Source: Streptomyces marianii
GTDB lineage: Bacteria > Actinomycetota > Actinomycetes > Streptomycetales > Streptomycetaceae
NCBI RefSeq assembly: GCF_005795905.1
Contig: NZ_VAWE01000001.1
Coordinates: 7,877,501-7,941,500 of the forward strand
Direction of reading: 5' to 3'
DNA length: 64,000 bases
In this document: piece after piece, positions 53,670 through 62,081 of the stretch
Layout: each line of letters begins with the position of its first letter
Numbering within the stretch: the first letter of the stretch is position 1
Made by a program: the position numbers and the translations under genes
The notes under the pieces: model-generated
What the model saw: only the letters and a program-made list of their open reading frames with translations
What the model was told of the DNA's origin: nothing
The model's database searches: none

Positions 53670-54536
53670 CTACGCCGGCACGGCCCAGCGGTCCAGTTCC
53701 TCCGGGGTCCGCGGGCCCGGACTGCCCGCATCCAGCAGTCCGTGGGCGCGCAGCACCTCCTCCGCGGCCATCGCCCACGGCAGGCGCAGCCGGGCCGAGT
53801 CCAGCAGCTCCCGGTCCGCCAGCAGCTCCGCGACCGGCCCCGTCCGCAGCCCGGCCGGGGACAGCACGGCGGCATCGTCCGCCCAGCGCAGCGCCAGGTC
53901 CACGTCGTGCGTGGCCATCACCACGGTCGTACCGCCCTCCCGCAGCCGCTCCAGCGCCGCCAGCAGCCGCTCCTGCCCGTGCGGATCGAGTCCCGCGGTC
54001 GGCTCGTCCAGGACCAGCACACGCGGTCGCATGGCGACCGCGCCCGCGATCGCGGCCCGCTTGCGCTGCCCGTACGACAGCAGATGCGTCGGGCGGTCCT
54101 CCAGTGCCGTGATGTCCAGGGCGTCCAGTGCCTCGGCGACCCGGGCCCGTACCTCCCGCTCCGGCAGCCCCAGGTTCATCGGCCCGAACGACACGTCCTG
54201 GCCCACCGACGCGGCGAACAGCTGGTCGTCCGGATCCTGCACGACCAGCTGCACCGTCGTCCGCAGCCGGTTCAGCCCGCCGCGGTCGTACACCACCGGC
54301 TCGCCGTGCAGCAGGAGCCGGCCCTCCGCGCAGTGCAGCCCGCCGCTGAGGAGCCGCATCAGGGTCGTCTTGCCGCTGCCGTTGCGGCCCAGCAGCGCCA
54401 GGGAGCGTCCTCCAGGCACGGCGAAGTCGACACCGCGCAGCACCGGCGGGCCGTCCGGGTAGGAGAATCCCGCGCCGGCCAGTTCCACCAGGGGCACCCC
54501 GGCCCCGGGTGCGCTCTCGTCCACGGACGTGCTCAC
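53670..54536 (-). CDS. cbiO: cobalt ECF transporter ATPase CbiO
   Basis: A 288-residue ABC ATPase that powers cobalt uptake. It has Walker A GRNGSGKT (50-57), Q loop VVQDPDDQLFAASVGQDVSF, an LSYGQRKRAAIAG signature (the ECF variant of LSGGQ), Walker B VLVLDEPTAGLD, and the H loop in VVMATHDVDLAL. ATG/GTG: GTG 54536 overlaps the cbiQ stop by four bases. It is the last gene of cbiMNQO, whose mRNA starts with a cobalamin riboswitch, so the metal is cobalt for B12 synthesis. The C-terminal 60 residues are family-typical (LRLPWAMAAEEVLRAHG). Confidence 0.95.
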   Translation of the reverse strand: MSTSVDESAPGAGVPLVELAGAGFSYPDGPPVLRGVDFAVPGGRSLALLGRNGSGKTTLMRLLSGGLHCAEGRLLLHGEPVVYDRGGLNRLRTTVQLVVQDPDDQLFAASVGQDVSFGPMNLGLPEREVRARVAEALDALDITALEDRPTHLLSYGQRKRAAIAGAVAMRPRVLVLDEPTAGLDPHGQERLLAALERLREGGTTVVMATHDVDLALRWADDAAVLSPAGLRTGPVAELLADRELLDSARLRLPWAMAAEEVLRAHGLLDAGSPGPRTPEELDRWAVPA

Positions 54537-55282
54537 AGTACGGACCTTTCCAATACGAGGGTGAGGGCGACGATCCCCGCGAGCAGCCCGGCGGTCGCCG
54601 CCAGGAAGCGGGCCGACACCGTCGCGGGCGGCACCAGGACCCGCAGCGTCCCGTCGTAGCCGCGCCCGGCGAGCCCGGTCTGCAGCCGCTGGGCCCGGTC
54701 GAAGGCCCGCACGAACGCGGTCGCGGCGAGCCCGGCGAGGGACCGCCAGGCCGCCGCCCGGGTCGTGTGCCCGAGCCGGGCCGCCTGGGCCTGCCGGACC
54801 CGGTGCACGGTGTCGAGCAGCAGAAAGCCGATCCGGTACATCACGAGGGCCACGTCCACGACGGGCCCGGGCACCCCGGCCCGGACCAGCCTCGGCAGCA
54901 GGTCCGACACCGGCGTGGTGAACGCGAACAGCAGCACCCCGAGCGAGGCGGCGGACGTCCGCAGCAGGAGCCGTACGGCGTGGGCGGGGCCGTCGGGCGC
55001 GAGCACCACGAATCCGTCCGGGCCGCCCACCGAGAACAGCAGCGGAATCGCACCCGTGACGCAGAACCCCAGCGGAATGCGCCACGCTCGCCACAGCTGC
55101 CGCGGCGCCACCCCGGCGGGCCCGAGCAGTACGGCCACGGCCGCCGCGGCGACCAGGACGGCACCCGGCCACGGCGGCAGTGAGACGGCGCAGACCGTCA
55201 GCCCTAGCCCGAGTGCCGCCTTCTCGCACGGATGACGGCGGCGCCAGCGGCTGCTGTGCGCCGCCGCGTCGATCGGCAGCAT
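54533..55282 (-). CDS. cbiQ: cobalt ECF transporter transmembrane subunit CbiQ
   Basis: A 249-residue membrane coupling subunit (T component) of the cobalt ECF transporter. About five hydrophobic segments are visible, for example GLTVCAVSLPPWPGAVLVAA and ASLGVLLFAFTTPVSDLLP. The conserved cytoplasmic coupling helices appear with VMYRIGFLLLDTVHRVRQAQ and the ARGYDGTLR-like motif GLAGRGYDGTLR, which contacts the ATPase. It lies between cbiN (six bases upstream) and cbiO (overlap). Confidence 0.93.
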   Translation of the reverse strand: MLPIDAAAHSSRWRRRHPCEKAALGLGLTVCAVSLPPWPGAVLVAAAAVAVLLGPAGVAPRQLWRAWRIPLGFCVTGAIPLLFSVGGPDGFVVLAPDGPAHAVRLLLRTSAASLGVLLFAFTTPVSDLLPRLVRAGVPGPVVDVALVMYRIGFLLLDTVHRVRQAQAARLGHTTRAAAWRSLAGLAATAFVRAFDRAQRLQTGLAGRGYDGTLRVLVPPATVSARFLAATAGLLAGIVALTLVLERSVL

Positions 55283-55288
55283 AGGCGG

Positions 55289-55666
55289 CTACGCGCCCGA
55301 GCCGACGGAACCGGCCGCACCGGCGGAGCCGCTGCCCGGCGCCCGCCCGTCCCCGGCGGCCGCCGCCCGCGCCTCACCCTGCCGGCGCCCCTTGCGCAGC
55401 CCGAAGTAGTACGCCAGGACACCGGCACCCAGAGCCGCCTGGAGGGCGAACAGCGCCGACTCGACCTCCCCGGAAGGGGGTTCGTACAGCGGCGCGAACC
55501 AGGGCTCGTAGTCCGGCGCGATCTCCGTGATGGCGGTCTCCGCCTCCCCGTCGGCGCCCGTGAAGGGTTCCTCCTTGTGGTCGCCCAGGCCGAGGGCGAG
55601 CGGCAGCGCCGCCAGCGCCGCCACGATCGCCAGCAGCAGCGTGTTGATCTTCGCGTTACGGCTCAT
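55289..55666 (-). CDS. cbiN: cobalt transport protein CbiN
   Basis: A 125-residue two-helix accessory subunit of the cobalt transporter. N-terminal helix [20 protein letters not shown], then the conserved extracytoplasmic [20 protein letters not shown] (the CbiN consensus is F-x-G-x-D). The second helix is [19 protein letters not shown], followed by a basic, Gly/Ala-rich tail. It supports loading of Co2+ into CbiM. Its start overlaps the cbiM stop by four bases. Confidence 0.93.
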   Translation of the reverse strand: MSRNAKINTLLLAIVAALAALPLALGLGDHKEEPFTGADGEAETAITEIAPDYEPWFAPLYEPPSGEVESALFALQAALGAGVLAYYFGLRKGRRQGEARAAAAGDGRAPGSGSAGAAGSVGSGA

Positions 55667-56355
55667 CGGACCGCGGCCTCCTTCTCGGCCCCGCCCTGGA
55701 GGAGCACTCCGAGGCGGGTCAGCTCACCCTTGCTGGACTGCACGAGCAGCCGCATCACCAGCACGGTGAGCAGGCCCTCGCTGACGGCCAGCGGGATCTG
55801 GGTGAGCGCGAAGATGCCGCCGAACTTGGCCAGGGCGCCGACCACGCCGCTGCCCGGGTCGGGGAACGCCAGCGCCAGCTGCACGCTGGTGACGCAGTAC
55901 GTGGACAGGTCCGCGACGAACGCGCCGAAGAACACGCCCACCATCAGCGGCACTCCGGACCGCCGCAGCAGCGCGTACACCGCGAACCCGGCCCACGGTC
56001 CGACGATCGCCATCGAGAACACGTTCGCACCGAGCGTGGTCAGTCCGCCGTGGGCCAGCAGCAGCGCCTGGAAGAGCAGGGTGATCGTGCCGAGCACGGC
56101 CATGATCGGTGGCCGGAACAGGATCGCGCCCAGCCCCGTGCCGGTCGGGTGCGAGCAACTGCCGGTCACGGACGGGATCTTGAGCGCCGACAGGACGAAA
56201 GTGAAGGCGCCCGACGCGCCGAGCAGCAGGGTGGACTCGGGATTCGCCCTGACCTCACGGGTGAGCGCCCGTACGCCGTGGATCACGAAGGGGGCGGACG
56301 CGACGCCCCAGGCGGCCGCGTGCACAGGGGGCAGATACCCCTCGGCTATATGCAT
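55663..56355 (-). CDS. cbiM: cobalt transport protein CbiM (substrate-binding subunit)
   Basis: A 230-residue membrane protein, the metal-specificity (S) component. The N-terminus [10 protein letters not shown] has the essential Met1-His2, which with a His in the SCSHPTGTG loop coordinates Co2+. Other motifs are [20 protein letters not shown] and [16 protein letters not shown]. This is the standard CbiM signature. It is first in the cbiMNQO operon, 20-odd bases after a cobalamin riboswitch, so high B12 should shut the operon down. Confidence 0.96.
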   Translation of the reverse strand: MHIAEGYLPPVHAAAWGVASAPFVIHGVRALTREVRANPESTLLLGASGAFTFVLSALKIPSVTGSCSHPTGTGLGAILFRPPIMAVLGTITLLFQALLLAHGGLTTLGANVFSMAIVGPWAGFAVYALLRRSGVPLMVGVFFGAFVADLSTYCVTSVQLALAFPDPGSGVVGALAKFGGIFALTQIPLAVSEGLLTVLVMRLLVQSSKGELTRLGVLLQGGAEKEAAVR

Positions 56356-56395
56356 GGTTGGGAGACCCTCTCCAGCACCTCGTGGATGGACAACG

Positions 56396-56577
56396 CGCCC
56401 TGGCCGGTCTCCTGGCTGACGGGTCCTGCCGCCCGGGCTCCGCCTTCCCGGACACCACGGTCTCCCGTGGCGGTCCAGTGGCTTCCTTGCGGAGAGAGCC
56501 GGACTTCCCGATCACAGTGGCGAGGGCCGCACCGGTACTCCACCGGTTTCCCGTTCACCAAGGCCCTGCGACATTAG
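56396..56577 (-). promoter_or_regulatory. cobalamin (B12) riboswitch controlling cbiMNQO
   Basis: Reading leftward: AACGGGAAACCGGTGG, the core ACCGGTGCGGCCCTCGCCAC, TGTGATCGGGAAG, then AAGCCACTGG (complement of 56474-56483), GGGAAGGCGG, GACCCGTCAGCCAGGAGACC, with the B12 box GCCAGGAGACCGGCC (56402-56416). These are the conserved blocks of class I cobalamin riboswitches in the right order. The B12-box GGAGACC can pair with GGTCTCC close to the cbiM start, which suggests translational control; that detail is inferred. Confidence 0.95.
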
Positions 56578-56621
56578 TGCGTTGACCAGCTGCATCACAA
56601 GCCGCGCACGGATGCTCACGG

Positions 56622-57026
56622 TCACACCTTGCGGTAGTCGTACGCCTCCACGGCCGCCGCCTCCACCGCGTCCAGATCCGCACCGGCGGCCGCGGTGACC
56701 ACCGCGGCCACGGCGCCCTCCACGAACGGCGCGTCCACCAGCCTGGTCCCCTCCGGAAGTTCGTCGCCCTCGGCCAGCAGCGCCTTGACCGTCAGCACGG
56801 CGCTGCCGATGTCGACCAGCACGGCCACCCCGGCGCCCCTGTCCACCTGGTGCGCGGCACGTGCCGTCAGCTCCGGACTGGTGCCGAGACCACCGTCCGC
56901 GACCCCGCCCGCCGCGGCGACCGGCACGGCGTCGCCCGCGCCGGCCAGCCTCCTGGCGAGGTCGGCGACCGACTCCGCGACCTGCGCGCTGTGCGAGACG
57001 AGGACGATCCCGACCGGGCCGGTCAT
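56622..57026 (-). CDS. dhaM: dihydroxyacetone kinase phosphoryl-donor subunit DhaM
   Basis: A 134-residue EIIA-mannose-type domain that carries phosphate from the PTS to DhaL-ADP. IVLVSHSAQVAESVADLARR has the phosphorylated His12, then GGVADGGLGTSPELTA and VLVDIGSAVLTVKALLAEGD. Only the EIIA-like part is present; E. coli DhaM also has HPr and EI-like domains, so the PTS EI and HPr must act in trans. Its start overlaps dhaL by four bases. Confidence 0.93.
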   Translation of the reverse strand: MTGPVGIVLVSHSAQVAESVADLARRLAGAGDAVPVAAAGGVADGGLGTSPELTARAAHQVDRGAGVAVLVDIGSAVLTVKALLAEGDELPEGTRLVDAPFVEGAVAAVVTAAAGADLDAVEAAAVEAYDYRKV

Positions 57027-57619
57027 CGCGCGGCCTCCTCGAGGGCCCCGACCAGCAGGGCGGAGGACGTCGCCCCCGGATCCTGGTGCCCGATGCTGCG
57101 CTCGCCCAGATAGCTCGCCCGGCCCTTGCGGGCCAGCATCGGCACGGTCGCCGCCGCGCCCTCGTCGGCGGCCTCCCGCGCGGCCGCGAAGGACTCGTCC
57201 AGCGCCGCGGCCGCGGGCTCCAGTGCGTCCAGCATCGTCTTGTCCCCGGCCTTCGCGCCGCCGAGCTGCGCCACCGCCGCGATCCCCGCGCGCAGCGCCT
57301 CGGCGAGCTGCGCCCGCGACACCTCGGCCTCTTCACCGAGCGCCTTGCCGGCCCGCCGCAGCAGCGTCCCGTACAGCGGCCCCGACGCCCCGCCGACCGT
57401 CGAGATCAACTGCCGCCCGGTCAGCATCAGTACGGCACCGGGGGTGTCCGGCGCGTCCTTCTCCAGCGCCGCCCTCACCGCCGTGAAACCCCGCTGCAGA
57501 TTGGTTCCGTGGTCGGCGTCCCCGATCGCGGCGTCGAGCTCGGTCAGCCGGCCCGCCTCGCGGTCCACCGCATCGGCCAGGGCGTTCATCCAGCGGAGGA
57601 AGAAATCCGCGTCGAGCAC
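57023..57619 (-). CDS. dhaL: dihydroxyacetone kinase ADP-binding subunit DhaL
   Basis: A 198-residue helical-barrel subunit that holds ADP and passes phosphate to the substrate on DhaK. Its signature is ELDAAIGDADHGTNLQRGF, with Mg-binding Asp34/Asp36 and His37, followed by STVGGASGPLYGTLLRRAGK and AGDKTMLDALEPAA. The C-terminal RASYLGERSIGHQDPGATS is strongly conserved. GTG 57619 was chosen because of AAGGAGACGCT. It lies 90 bases after dhaK. Confidence 0.95.
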   Translation of the reverse strand: MLDADFFLRWMNALADAVDREAGRLTELDAAIGDADHGTNLQRGFTAVRAALEKDAPDTPGAVLMLTGRQLISTVGGASGPLYGTLLRRAGKALGEEAEVSRAQLAEALRAGIAAVAQLGGAKAGDKTMLDALEPAAAALDESFAAAREAADEGAAATVPMLARKGRASYLGERSIGHQDPGATSSALLVGALEEAAR

Positions 57620-57709
57620 AGCGTCTCCTTCTCGTGGCGCACCGGCTTCCCCGCGCGCGTCGTCGCGGCCCGCGGGCGCGAAGCCGCCGTCGGCCGGGCC
57701 GGGCATGGC

Positions 57710-58702
57710 TCAGCGGCCCCAGCGCAGCGCGGGCGTCTCCACGGGGGCGTCCCACAGCCGCAGGATCTCCTCGTCCGCCTCGCACAGCGTCACCGAGCAG
57801 CCGGCCATGTCGAGCGAGGTGACGTAGTTGCCGACCAGGGTCCGGGCCACCGGCACTCCGCGCTCGGCGAGCACCCGGTGGACCTCCGCGTTGAACCCGT
57901 ACAGCTCCAGCAGTGGTGTCGCGCCCATGCCGTTGACCAGCGCCAGCACCGGACTGGACGGCTGCAGATCCTCCAGGACCGCGTTCACCGCGAAGTCCGC
58001 GATCTCCCGCGACGTCATCATCGGCCGCCTCTCCCGGCCGGGCTCGCCGTGGATGCCGATCCCCAACTCCAGCTCACCGGACGGCAGATCGAACGTCGGG
58101 GTGCCCTTGGCCGGGGTCGTGACGGCGCTGAGCGCGACACCGAAGCTGCGCGACCCCTCGTTGACCCGGCGGGCGACGGCCTCGACCCGCTCCAGCGGTG
58201 CACCCTCCTCCGCCGCGGCGCCCGCGATCTTCTCCACGAAGAGCGTCGCGCCCGTACCGCGTCGGCCCGCCGTGTAGAGGCTGTCCTGCACGGCCACGTC
58301 GTCGTTGACGAGCACCTTGGCCACCTGGACGCCCTCGTCCTCGGCGAGTTCCTGCGCCATGTCGAAGTTCAGCACGTCGCCGGTGTAGTTCTTCACCACG
58401 AAGAGCACACCCGCCCCGCTGTCCACCGCCGCCGCGGCGCGGGCCATCTGGTCCGGCACCGGCGACGTGAAGACCTCGCCGGGGCACGCCGCCGAGAGCA
58501 TCCCTGCCCCCACGAACCCGCCGTGCAGGGGCTCGTGTCCCGACCCGCCGCCGGACACCAGGCCCACCTTGCCCGCGACCGGAGCGTCCCCCCGCACCAC
58601 GACCCTGTTCTCCACGTCGACGTTCAGCCCGGGGTGCGCCGCGGCCAGACCGCGCAGGCCGTCGGCCACGACCGTCTCGGGGACGTTGATGAGCATCCTC
58701 AT
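57710..58702 (-). CDS. dhaK: dihydroxyacetone kinase substrate-binding subunit DhaK
   Basis: A 330-residue subunit that binds dihydroxyacetone covalently through a His. GLVSGGGSGHEPLHGGFVG (47-65; His56 conserved) is at the start of the substrate site. Covalent His218 is in GIGIHGEPGRER. VVKNYTGDVLNFDMA and LVNGMGATPLLELY are also typical. First gene of dhaKLM, which converts glycerol-derived dihydroxyacetone to DHAP at the expense of PEP. ATG 58702 follows GGAGGTT. Confidence 0.95.
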   Translation of the reverse strand: MRMLINVPETVVADGLRGLAAAHPGLNVDVENRVVVRGDAPVAGKVGLVSGGGSGHEPLHGGFVGAGMLSAACPGEVFTSPVPDQMARAAAAVDSGAGVLFVVKNYTGDVLNFDMAQELAEDEGVQVAKVLVNDDVAVQDSLYTAGRRGTGATLFVEKIAGAAAEEGAPLERVEAVARRVNEGSRSFGVALSAVTTPAKGTPTFDLPSGELELGIGIHGEPGRERRPMMTSREIADFAVNAVLEDLQPSSPVLALVNGMGATPLLELYGFNAEVHRVLAERGVPVARTLVGNYVTSLDMAGCSVTLCEADEEILRLWDAPVETPALRWGR

Positions 58703-58899
58703 GGGAACCTCCTGGTGGGACTGGCGATCACTCCGGACGGTGTCCTCTCAGGCCGGGCCGTGGCGGTGCGGGCCGCACACCCTCTGCCAGTATCGGCGCA
58801 AACGGCCCGCACGGCACCGCGCTCCCGCCAACCCGTCGGCACCGTCCGCGGGAGTGGCCGGAAGGTTCCCCACGGCGACGCCCGTCCGGCGGAGGCCGG

Positions 58900-59997
58900 T
58901 CAGTAGCGCAGCGCGCTCGCGATGCCGCCCATCCCCACAAGCGTGCCGTCGGGGACGAACCGCACCTGCGCCCCCGTCTCCAGGGACTTCTCGACGATCT
59001 CGTCCACGACGTCGACCAGCGCGTCCAGGTCGCCGGTGTCAGCGGGCAGGAGGTGGGCGCCGGTGTCCCGCACCGTCTCGCGGTAGTTCTCCTCCACGGC
59101 GAGCAGCGCGACCCGGCCCGTCTCCACGTTCTGGCGGATCTCGTCGACTCCGGCGGCGAAAGCACGCCTGCCCCTGGCCCGGTCCAGCTCCTCGAGAACG
59201 CCGGAGACCTCCTGCTGCGCGCGGGCCTCGACGGACGGCCGCACCGCCTGCCAGACCGCGTCGGCGGAGCCGCCCGCCACCCCGCCCCGGGGCGCGTGGA
59301 CGGCCTGGCCCTTCGCGGCCGTGCCGACGTCGTCGAGGAGCGCGAGCGCGGCGGGCTCGCCGGTCACGTACAGCGGCCGCGGGTCGGCCTTCAGCACCGA
59401 GGCGAGCGCCGTGTCGGCCTCCCGCAGGAAGTGCCGGGTGTCCTCGTCCCGGAAGGTGCTGGGCACATCGCCGATCCGCTCCTGGCGCTCGGCGTCGAAG
59501 TTCTCCGCGGGGCGGGACATCGGGAAGGCCCCGGTGCGCTCCTCGGTGAGGCGGTCGGCCGCGCCGCTCCACAGGGTGGCCCGGTCCGACGCGACCGCCA
59601 GGACCCAGTAGGGGCGCTCGGCGGCCTGTGCCGAGACGAGGTTGCGGGTCAGATAGGTGTCCGACAGCACCACGCGCTCGGGCACCGGCCGGCCGAGCGT
59701 CCACACCTCGTGCTCGCCCGGCGCGGCGAAGACCACGAGCCCGTCCTCCGCGTGCACCAGGTCGATCTCGGCCAGCGCCCGGTCGAGCTGCTCGGACACG
59801 TCGATCCGGGTGTCCCGGGTGACGGCGGGATCGGCCTTGAGCTGCTCCTTGGCCTCGGTCATGAGGTTGCGCAGCCGGACCGGGTCCTGCGCGTTGTCCG
59901 GCTCGCGGCGGTGCGTGGGCATGATCACCGACACCGCGGGATAGGGGCGCTGCCGGCGGAGCCGGACCAGGTCGTCGGAGCTGAGGGCTGGGTGCAT
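58900..59997 (-). CDS. baeRF3-like (bacterial archaeo-eukaryotic release-factor family) protein
   Basis: A 365-residue soluble protein that resembles the bacterial eRF1-like (baeRF3) group. The N-terminal part includes YPAVSVIMPTHRREPDNAQD and PVRLRNLMTEAKEQL. The middle domain has GLVVFAAPGEHEVWTLGRPV and VASDRATLWSGA. The C-terminal domain has RPLYVTGEPAALALLDD, RVALLAVEENYRE and RFVPDGTLVGMGGIASALRY, the pelota-like fold. Members are suspected to act on ribosomes or in stress, but the activity is not established. ATG 59997. The 197 bases downstream to dhaK show nothing. Confidence 0.75.
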   Translation of the reverse strand: MHPALSSDDLVRLRRQRPYPAVSVIMPTHRREPDNAQDPVRLRNLMTEAKEQLKADPAVTRDTRIDVSEQLDRALAEIDLVHAEDGLVVFAAPGEHEVWTLGRPVPERVVLSDTYLTRNLVSAQAAERPYWVLAVASDRATLWSGAADRLTEERTGAFPMSRPAENFDAERQERIGDVPSTFRDEDTRHFLREADTALASVLKADPRPLYVTGEPAALALLDDVGTAAKGQAVHAPRGGVAGGSADAVWQAVRPSVEARAQQEVSGVLEELDRARGRRAFAAGVDEIRQNVETGRVALLAVEENYRETVRDTGAHLLPADTGDLDALVDVVDEIVEKSLETGAQVRFVPDGTLVGMGGIASALRY

Positions 59998-60187
59998 CGG
60001 GTCCACCCTTTCCGAGCGGTGTGCACTGGAGGGCCGGGCTTTGCGCACCGAGGTGCGACGAGCTGAAGCCGACTCCTTGCACCATAAGTCGGATTGCCTG
60101 GGCGGGCACCAGGACCGGTGGGGCACCGCGCCCCGCCCGCTGCCCGCCCGCGCTCCGGCGCGCGTGCGCCGGTGCGGGCGCCGAGCC

Positions 60188-61063
60188 TCACGCCATGCCC
60201 ACGAGCCGGTCGGCGACCGTCTTCGCCCGAGGGCCCATGAGGATCGTGTAGTGGTTGCAGTCCGGCACCGCCTCCGCCGTCAGCCGCGGCGTCCGGGCCG
60301 TCCAGTGCGCGACCAGCGCGCCGGACAGCATCCCCGGCTCCGCCCCCGTCAGCCCTCGGGGCGCGTGCAGCAGCATCGCCGGCACCGCGAGCCGCGCCAG
60401 GTCCTCGGCGAGGGCCGGTGCCGAGGTGAGCAGCGCACGGCCGTCGAGGCGGACCGGGCCCTCCTGGGCGCGGGAGCGGCGGGCGCCGGCGGGGCCCGTG
60501 ATGTCGTAGCGGACGAACGCCTCGATGTCGTCGTTCCATTCGGGGCCGAGGGCGGGATGGGTGCGGAAGAGGTCCACGTACGCCTCGTCGCTCTCGAACG
60601 TCCGGGACAGCCGCGCGAGGATCGGCCCCATCGAGGCGTCGAGTAGGGCGTCGGGATCGGCGCCCTCCTCCAGGGGCATCGGCAGTCCCCCGTCGATCAT
60701 CAGCAACCGGTCGAAGAGCTCCGGGCGGCGCGCGGCGGCCCGCAGCGCCACGCACGCCCCCATCGACTGGCCCGTGACCGCGACGGGCGCGCCGTCGCCC
60801 CAGCGCTCGGCCGCCGCGCACAGATCGGCGGCGTGGGCGTCGAAGCCGTACGGCCCCGGGGCGTCCGCGCTGCCGCCCCGGCCCCGGAGATCGAGGGCGA
60901 ACAACGACCAGTCGGGGTGCAGATGGCGGGCGAGAGCGCGGAACGACATCCCCGACGCGGTGATGCCGTGCGCCGCGACCGCCGTGCGCGGCCCGGTTCC
61001 GAACCGCAGGACGCGCAGCGTCCCGCCGTCGACGGGGAGTTCGAGCTCGAGGGGGTCGGTCAT
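60188..61063 (-). CDS. alpha/beta hydrolase
   Basis: A 291-residue hydrolase. Oxyanion segment VAAHGITASG, then ALDLRGRGGSADAPGPYGFD, and the nucleophile elbow VTGQSMG with Ser100. The acid and base are likely the Asp/Glu in the late strand near LLHAPRGLTGAEPG and His in DCNHYTILMG. This form is close to esterases and haloalkane-dehalogenase-like enzymes; the substrate cannot be told. ATG 61063 follows GGAAACAGCGT. It is divergent from the GntR gene through 331 bases containing an operator-like palindrome. Confidence 0.88.
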   Translation of the reverse strand: MTDPLELELPVDGGTLRVLRFGTGPRTAVAAHGITASGMSFRALARHLHPDWSLFALDLRGRGGSADAPGPYGFDAHAADLCAAAERWGDGAPVAVTGQSMGACVALRAAARRPELFDRLLMIDGGLPMPLEEGADPDALLDASMGPILARLSRTFESDEAYVDLFRTHPALGPEWNDDIEAFVRYDITGPAGARRSRAQEGPVRLDGRALLTSAPALAEDLARLAVPAMLLHAPRGLTGAEPGMLSGALVAHWTARTPRLTAEAVPDCNHYTILMGPRAKTVADRLVGMA

Positions 61064-61394
61064 ACGCTGTTTCCTTCCGAATGGTCGTCACATCGCTTCA
61101 ACGGACAGCCTTTCACCCGGCGGGTCCGGGCAGCCGGTCCGGGGCGGCGGGCAGGGCGGCGGAGGTCCCGCGGTGCCGACGGAGTCGCCCGACCGCCCAA
61201 GCCGGCGTCTTCACACCGCGGGTGTCCGCGGGGACACGAACGGTCGCGGGCCCGCCACGGGGCCGTTCCATACGCCCCCGGCCCGTCCGCCGCCCCGGCG
61301 GCGTGGATCAACGACCGCCTCCCGCACGCTCATTGACATCGGTGCCGGGATATTGGTTCAGTGGCTCATCCACTGAGCCACTGGGAGGAACGGC
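61064..61394. promoter_or_regulatory. divergent region with FadR-type operator palindrome
   Basis: CAGTGGCTCA (61359-61368) and TGAGCCACTG (61374-61383) are perfect 10-base arms around TCCAC, 12 bases before the GntR gene start and overlapping its ribosome site region (GGGAGG). TTGACA (61333-61338) is a good -35 candidate 20 bases upstream, so binding here should block transcription of the GntR operon. The left 250 bases hold nothing else that I can support. Confidence 0.7.
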
Positions 61395-62081
61395 GTGGAG
61401 GCACTGCCCCGCGAGACGGTCGTCGACGTCCTGGAGGGCCGGCTGAGGGAGGACATCCTCACCGGCCGTCACCCGGCCGGCAGCTATCTGCCGCCGGAAC
61501 GCAGACTGGCCGACGGCTACGGCGTCACCCGCACCACCCTCAAGCACGCCTTCGGGCGCCTCGTCCAGGCAGGACTGCTGGAGACGCGGCACGGAGTGGG
61601 CACCCGGGTCCGTGACTTCGCCCGGCTCGGCGGGGCGGATCTACTCCCCATGCTCGTGCGGCACGACGCCCGCTGGGTCCGCGAGGTCTTCGAAGTCCGC
61701 CGCAGCATCGGTGCGTTGATCGCCGAGCGGGCCGCCCTACGGGCCACCGCCGCGCAGCGGGCCGAACTCGGCGCGCTGCTGGCGGCCGTGCGCGCCGCCG
61801 AGGGCGGTGACGCGGTCCAGCTCGCGGATATCGAGGTGCACCGCTCGCTCGCCCGCGCGACCGGCAACCGGGTCTACGGCCTGCTCACCAACACGCTCTT
61901 CAACGCCTATCTGCCCGTACGGGCCGCGCTCGTCGGCCCGTTCAACGACGCCGCGGCCGCCCACGCGCGGTTGGAACCCGTGGTGGCGGCGGTGCACTCC
62001 GGCGACGCTCCCGCCGCGCGGCGGGCGGCGGAGGCCTATCTCGCCGAGACCGAACGGATCATGCTGGACGGCCTCGTATGA
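61395..62081 (+). CDS. GntR/FadR-family transcriptional regulator
   Basis: A 228-residue regulator with an N-terminal GntR winged helix (about 9-72: EGRLREDILTGRHPAGSYLP, then PERRLADGYGVTRTTLKHAF and GLLETRHGVGTRV). An all-helical FCD ligand domain follows (REVFEVRRSIGALIAERAAL, EVHRSLARATGNRVYGLL), which in FadR relatives binds acyl-CoA or carboxylates with a metal. GTG 61395 follows GGGAGG. The stop overlaps the next gene's ATG, so it is co-transcribed with the 548-aa protein and the GMC-like gene. A palindrome in its promoter implies autoregulation. Confidence 0.93.
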   Translation: MEALPRETVVDVLEGRLREDILTGRHPAGSYLPPERRLADGYGVTRTTLKHAFGRLVQAGLLETRHGVGTRVRDFARLGGADLLPMLVRHDARWVREVFEVRRSIGALIAERAALRATAAQRAELGALLAAVRAAEGGDAVQLADIEVHRSLARATGNRVYGLLTNTLFNAYLPVRAALVGPFNDAAAAHARLEPVVAAVHSGDAPAARRAAEAYLAETERIMLDGLV

